From contig DASRBI010000023.1 of assembly GCA_035685165.1 (NCBI GenBank), forward strand, positions 62,001 to 126,000: a DNA stretch of 64,000 nt, given 5' to 3'. A model generated the notes under the pieces. The model had not been told where the DNA came from, ran no database searches, and was given only the letters and a program-made list of their open reading frames with translations. Shown piece after piece: positions 60,851-64,000 of the stretch. Within the stretch, counting starts at the first letter, position 1. Every line of letters starts with the position of its first letter. Source of the DNA: DATFDN01 sp035685165 (GTDB taxonomy: Bacteria > Pseudomonadota > Alphaproteobacteria > Acetobacterales > Acetobacteraceae). Both the position numbers and the translations under genes were made by a program.

Positions 60851-61903
60851 ATGCGCATCGCGCAGATCGCACCGCTAACCGAATCGGTGCCGCCGCAACT
60901 CTACGGTGGCACCGAGCGGGTGGTCTCTTACCTCACCGAGGAACTGGTCCGGCTGGGCCATCAGGTCACGCTGTTCGCGAGCGGGGATTCCGTGACCTCG
61001 GCCGAGCTGCACTCGGGCTGGCCCAAGGCGCTACGCTTCGATAGCACCGTCCGGGACTTGCTGGCGCCGGCGCTGATGCAGCTCGAGGACGCGATGCAGC
61101 GCACCGAGGAATTCGACGTCCTGCACTTTCACCTCGACTACATGCCGTTCTCGCTGTTCAGCCGCCAGCGCGTGCCGTTCGTCACCACGTTGCACGGCAG
61201 GCTCGACCTGCCGGAGCTCGCGGCGGTGTTCGACCGCTTTCCGCGCGCGGCCGTGGTGTCGATCTCGAACGCGCAGCGCCGGCCGCTGCCGCAGGCGAAC
61301 TTCGTCCGCACGATCTATCACGGGATGCCGACGGGGCTCGTCACGCCGCGGCCGGTGAAGCCCGCCTATCTGGCCTTCCTCGGCCGCATCGCGCCCGAGA
61401 AAGCGCCCGACCGTGCCATCCGCATCGCGCGGCGCGCCGGGATTCCGTTGAAGATCGCCGCCAAGGTCGATCGCGTGGACGAGGCTTACTGGCGCGAGCG
61501 CATCCGCCCGCTGGTCGATGGCAAGCACATCGAGATGCTGGGCGAGATCGGCGACGCCGAGAAGTCCGACTTCCTGAGCGGGGCGGTGGCGCTGCTCACG
61601 CCGATCGACTGGCCGGAGCCGTTCGGCCTCGTGATGATCGAGGCGATGGCGGCGGGCACGCCGGTGATCGCCTTCAACCGCGGTTCGGTGCCGGAGATCG
61701 TCGAGCAGGGCTTGACGGGCTTCGTCGTGGAGGACGAGCAGAGCGCGGTCGCCGCCGTCAGCCGCGCCGCCGCGCTGCCGCGTGCGGCGATCCGCCGCCG
61801 CTTCGAGGAACGCTTCAGCGCCGAACGGATGGCGCGGGAATATCTCGATCTTTACCGGGAGCTCTCCGTTGAGCGCCGCCCGAGGCTGCGGGCGGTGACG
61901 TAG
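60851..61903 (+). CDS. GT4-family glycosyltransferase
   Basis: A 350-residue GT-B glycosyltransferase. The N-terminal domain has PPQLYGGTERVVSYLTEEL and VLHFHLDY. The C-terminal domain has LAFLGRIAPEKAPDRAIRI and the donor-site motif PEPFGLVMIEAMAAGTPVIAF. The ATG at 60851 fits the family start (MRIAQIAPL). It diverges from otsA, but that alone does not identify its acceptor. Confidence 0.9.
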   Translation: MRIAQIAPLTESVPPQLYGGTERVVSYLTEELVRLGHQVTLFASGDSVTSAELHSGWPKALRFDSTVRDLLAPALMQLEDAMQRTEEFDVLHFHLDYMPFSLFSRQRVPFVTTLHGRLDLPELAAVFDRFPRAAVVSISNAQRRPLPQANFVRTIYHGMPTGLVTPRPVKPAYLAFLGRIAPEKAPDRAIRIARRAGIPLKIAAKVDRVDEAYWRERIRPLVDGKHIEMLGEIGDAEKSDFLSGAVALLTPIDWPEPFGLVMIEAMAAGTPVIAFNRGSVPEIVEQGLTGFVVEDEQSAVAAVSRAAALPRAAIRRRFEERFSAERMAREYLDLYRELSVERRPRLRAVT

Positions 61904-61914
61904 CGGCTGGACCC

Positions 61915-61934
61915 GGCGGGGCGTCTGGCCCGCC
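61915..61934. terminator. Hairpin between the convergent GT4 and glpK genes
   Basis: GGCGGG (61915-61920) and CCCGCC (61929-61934) pair around the 8-base loop GCGTCTGG. It fills the 41-bp gap between the two stop codons, so it could serve both. No T-tract. Confidence 0.4.
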
Positions 61935-61944
61935 GCCACTGAGC

Positions 61945-63420
61945 CTAAGCCCACCCGAAGGATCGCTCCACCGCCTTGCGCCAGCCGGCGGCGAGCGCCT
62001 CGCGCCGCGCCGGGTCCATCGACGGCGCCCAGCGGCGGTCCGCGGCCCAGTTGGCGCGCAGATCCTCCGGTCCCTGCCAGTAGCTGACGGCGAGACCGGC
62101 GGCATAGGCGGCGCCGAGGGCGGTGGTCTCGAACACGCGCGGACGCACCACCTCGGTTGCCAGCATGTCGGCCTGAAACTGCATCAGCATATCGTTGACC
62201 GTCATGCCGCCGTCGGCGCGCAAGGTGGCAAGCCGGATGCCGGAATCGCGCTCCATTGCCGCCACTACGTCCATCACCTGATAGGCGGTCGCCTCCAGCG
62301 CCGCGCGCGCGATGTGCCCCGCTGCGGCATAGCGTGTGAGGCCGGCGATCACGCCGCGCGCGTCGGCCCGCCAATAGGGCGCGTAAAGGCCGGAGAAGGC
62401 GGGCACGATATACACGCCGCCATTATCGGCGACGCTTCGCGCCAACTGTTCGACTTCGCTACTCGTGCGGATCAGCCGCAGATTGTCGCGCAGCCATTGC
62501 ACGAGCGCCCCGGTGATCGCGATCGAACCCTCGAGCGCATAGGTGGTGCGCCCGGCGCGGCGGCAGGCAACGGTCGTCAGCAGACCGTGCCCGGAAACGA
62601 CCGGCTTTTCACCGGTGTTCATCAACAGGAAACTGCCGGTTCCGTAGGTGTTCTTCGCCTCACCCGGCTCGAAGCAGGCCTGTCCGAACAGCGCCGCTTG
62701 CTGATCCCCCAGAATGCCCGCCACCGGCACGCCTGCCAGAATGTCGCGCCCCTCGCCGAGCACGGCGGAACTCTCCACGATTTCCGGCAGCACCGCGCGC
62801 GGAATGCCGAAGGCAGACAGCAGCGCCTCGTCCCAGCCGAGCGTGTGGAGATTCATGAGCTGGGTGCGGCTCGCGTTCGTCGCGTCGGTCGCGTGCCGGC
62901 CGGTGAGGTGAAACAGCAGGAACGAGTCGATCGTACCGAACGCGAGCGCCCCCGCTTCCGCCCGCGCGCGCGCGCCCGGCACGTTGTCGAGCAGCCAGCG
63001 CAGCTTGAGCGCGCTGAAATAGCTGGCGAGCGGCAGGCCGGTGATAGCGCGGAAACGGTCCGGACCGCCCTCGCGCGCCATCTCGGCGACCATCGGATCG
63101 ACGCGCGTGTCCTGCCATACGAGCGCATTGTGGACCGCGTGCCCGCTCGCGCGGTCCCACAGCACGGTGGTTTCGCGCTGGTTGGTGATGCCGACCGCGG
63201 CGAGGTCGCGCGGGCCGAGGTCCGCGCGTGCCAAAGCCTCGGCGATGACGCCCCGCGCCGCCGCCCAGATCTCGGCCGGATCATGCTCCACCCAGCCCGG
63301 TTGCGGCATGATCTGCGCGTGCTCGCGCTGCGCGGAGGCGACGATCGCACCCGTGCGGTCGAACAGGATGAAACGGGTGCTGGTGGTGCCCTGGTCGATC
63401 GCGCCGACGAAGCGCGTCAT
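61945..63420 (-). CDS. glpK: Glycerol kinase
   Basis: A 491-residue FGGY-family kinase that makes sn-glycerol 3-phosphate. The N-terminal phosphate-binding motif is AIDQGTTSTRFILFD. TNQRETTVLWDRASG near residue 83, the FGGY signature region with GDQQAALFGQ near 257, and KNTYGTGSFLLMNTG are all present. The SDR gene ends 3 bp before its start on the same strand. No glpF or glpD is in view. Confidence 0.95.
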   Translation of the reverse strand: MTRFVGAIDQGTTSTRFILFDRTGAIVASAQREHAQIMPQPGWVEHDPAEIWAAARGVIAEALARADLGPRDLAAVGITNQRETTVLWDRASGHAVHNALVWQDTRVDPMVAEMAREGGPDRFRAITGLPLASYFSALKLRWLLDNVPGARARAEAGALAFGTIDSFLLFHLTGRHATDATNASRTQLMNLHTLGWDEALLSAFGIPRAVLPEIVESSAVLGEGRDILAGVPVAGILGDQQAALFGQACFEPGEAKNTYGTGSFLLMNTGEKPVVSGHGLLTTVACRRAGRTTYALEGSIAITGALVQWLRDNLRLIRTSSEVEQLARSVADNGGVYIVPAFSGLYAPYWRADARGVIAGLTRYAAAGHIARAALEATAYQVMDVVAAMERDSGIRLATLRADGGMTVNDMLMQFQADMLATEVVRPRVFETTALGAAYAAGLAVSYWQGPEDLRANWAADRRWAPSMDPARREALAAGWRKAVERSFGWA

Positions 63421-63423
63421 CGT

Positions 63424-64000
63424 TCAGGCTCCGAGCATCTGCCCGCCATCGACGGTGATGGTCTGCCCCGTCACCCACGAAGCAAGCGGCGAGGCGAGGA
63501 ACAGCACGACGTTCGCCACCTCCTCGGGATGGCCGAGGCGGCCGAACGGGCAGCTTCGGAAGATCGCGTTGTAGAGTGTCGGGTTGTCGGTCTTGCGCCG
63601 GTCCCACACGCCGCCCGGGAACTCGATCGAGCCGGGGGCGACCGCGTTCACGCGGATTCCCTCGCGGGCGTACATCTGCGCCTGGGTGCTCGTGTAGTGG
63701 ATCGCCGCGAGCTTGAGCGCGCCGTACGGCGGCTGGCGCTGCGCCGGGCGGTAAGCGGAGATGGAAGAGGTGTTGACGACGCAGCCCTTGCTCTCGCGCA
63801 GGTGCGTCAGCGCCGCGTGGGTGGCATGGATGATCGCCATCAGGTCGACGCGAAATGTCGCTTCCCAGGCTTCCGCGCTGTCGGCGGTGGCGAAGGCGGA
63901 GGCGTTGTTGATCAGCACGTCGATGCCGCCGAGCGCCGTCGCCGCGTCGGCGATGTAGCGGCCGATCGCCGCAGCGTCGCCGAGGTCGCAAACGCCCGCA
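63424..64000 (-). CDS. SDR-family oxidoreductase, 5' end beyond the window
   Basis: The C-terminal 191 residues of a short-chain dehydrogenase/reductase. IDVLINNASAF carries the NNAG-like motif. The catalytic Ser is in NTSSISAYRP, and Tyr-x-x-x-Lys in PYGALKLAAIHY. VNAVAPGSIEFPG and the C-terminal VTGQTITVDGGQMLG follow. The Rossmann start lies outside the window. It ends 3 bp before glpK and is probably co-transcribed with it. Confidence 0.92.
   Translation of the reverse strand, partial: AGVCDLGDAAAIGRYIADAATALGGIDVLINNASAFATADSAEAWEATFRVDLMAIIHATHAALTHLRESKGCVVNTSSISAYRPAQRQPPYGALKLAAIHYTSTQAQMYAREGIRVNAVAPGSIEFPGGVWDRRKTDNPTLYNAIFRSCPFGRLGHPEEVANVVLFLASPLASWVTGQTITVDGGQMLGA

Overview
The window is 64 kb of very GC-rich, gene-dense chromosome from a Gram-negative alphaproteobacterium. 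It carries an LPS transport operon (lptB, lptA, lptC, kdsD), a ubiquinone-type COQ7 hydroxylase, intracellular polyhydroxyalkanoate turnover (phaZ), long-form HPF, sigma-54 and a SUF iron-sulfur operon. GC content, codon use and gene order fit Rhodospirillales/Acetobacterales, but there is no rRNA to prove it. No plasmid, phage or intact transposase gene is seen. Mobile-type sequence is limited to small intergenic repeats.

Layout. 1-6.6 kb: a 32-bp-period repeat array, then phaZ, a GST, a cupin, a glycosylasparaginase-type hydrolase, a TPP enzyme and a 2-hydroxyacid dehydrogenase. 6.6-13.1 kb is the most accessory part: a palindromic element, two tiny secreted or membrane proteins with a terminator, a SARP/BTAD-type regulator with a short leader ORF, an uncharacterised 148-residue protein, a GH15 glucoamylase and a GNAT acetyltransferase. 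Two of these promoter regions share a GCGTGAA motif with an 11-bp repeat spacing, the architecture expected for a BTAD regulator. 13.2-21.4 kb is a phosphonate C-P lyase locus: phnF and an extra phnM diverge from a tightly overlapping phnGHIJKLM operon that ends in a 2H-phosphoesterase gene. No transporter, phnN or phnP is in view.

21.4-31.7 kb: GST, dsbB-coq7, two secreted proteins, then a long leftward cluster gtrA - tRNA-Leu - rnd - kdsD - lptC - lptA - lptB - rpoN - hpf. 31.7-40.1 kb: a peptide-type binding protein, pgpA, hldE (with a decayed adenylyltransferase motif), a PPP-type phosphatase, thiS-thiG, an AhpD-like protein, holA and a D-arginine-dehydrogenase-like flavoenzyme. 40.1-50 kb: a second 32-bp-period array, two tandem paralogous binding proteins without a transporter, a TauD-like dioxygenase, an LLM flavoenzyme, a MarC protein bracketed by repeats, pepN, an MBL hydrolase and a VOC protein.

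50.1-56.6 kb is a complete SUF operon: Rrf2 regulator, sufB, C, D, S, U, T, A. 56.8-64 kb: aldehyde dehydrogenase, VOC-like protein, otsA, a GT4 glycosyltransferase, glpK and a truncated SDR gene at the right edge.

The observations I consider most worth following are the two arrays with an exact 32-bp period, the BTAD regulator with its candidate operators, the 2H phosphoesterase as a possible stand-in for PhnP, HldE lacking its HxGH histidines, and a tRNA-Leu gene lying 14 bp upstream of RNase D.
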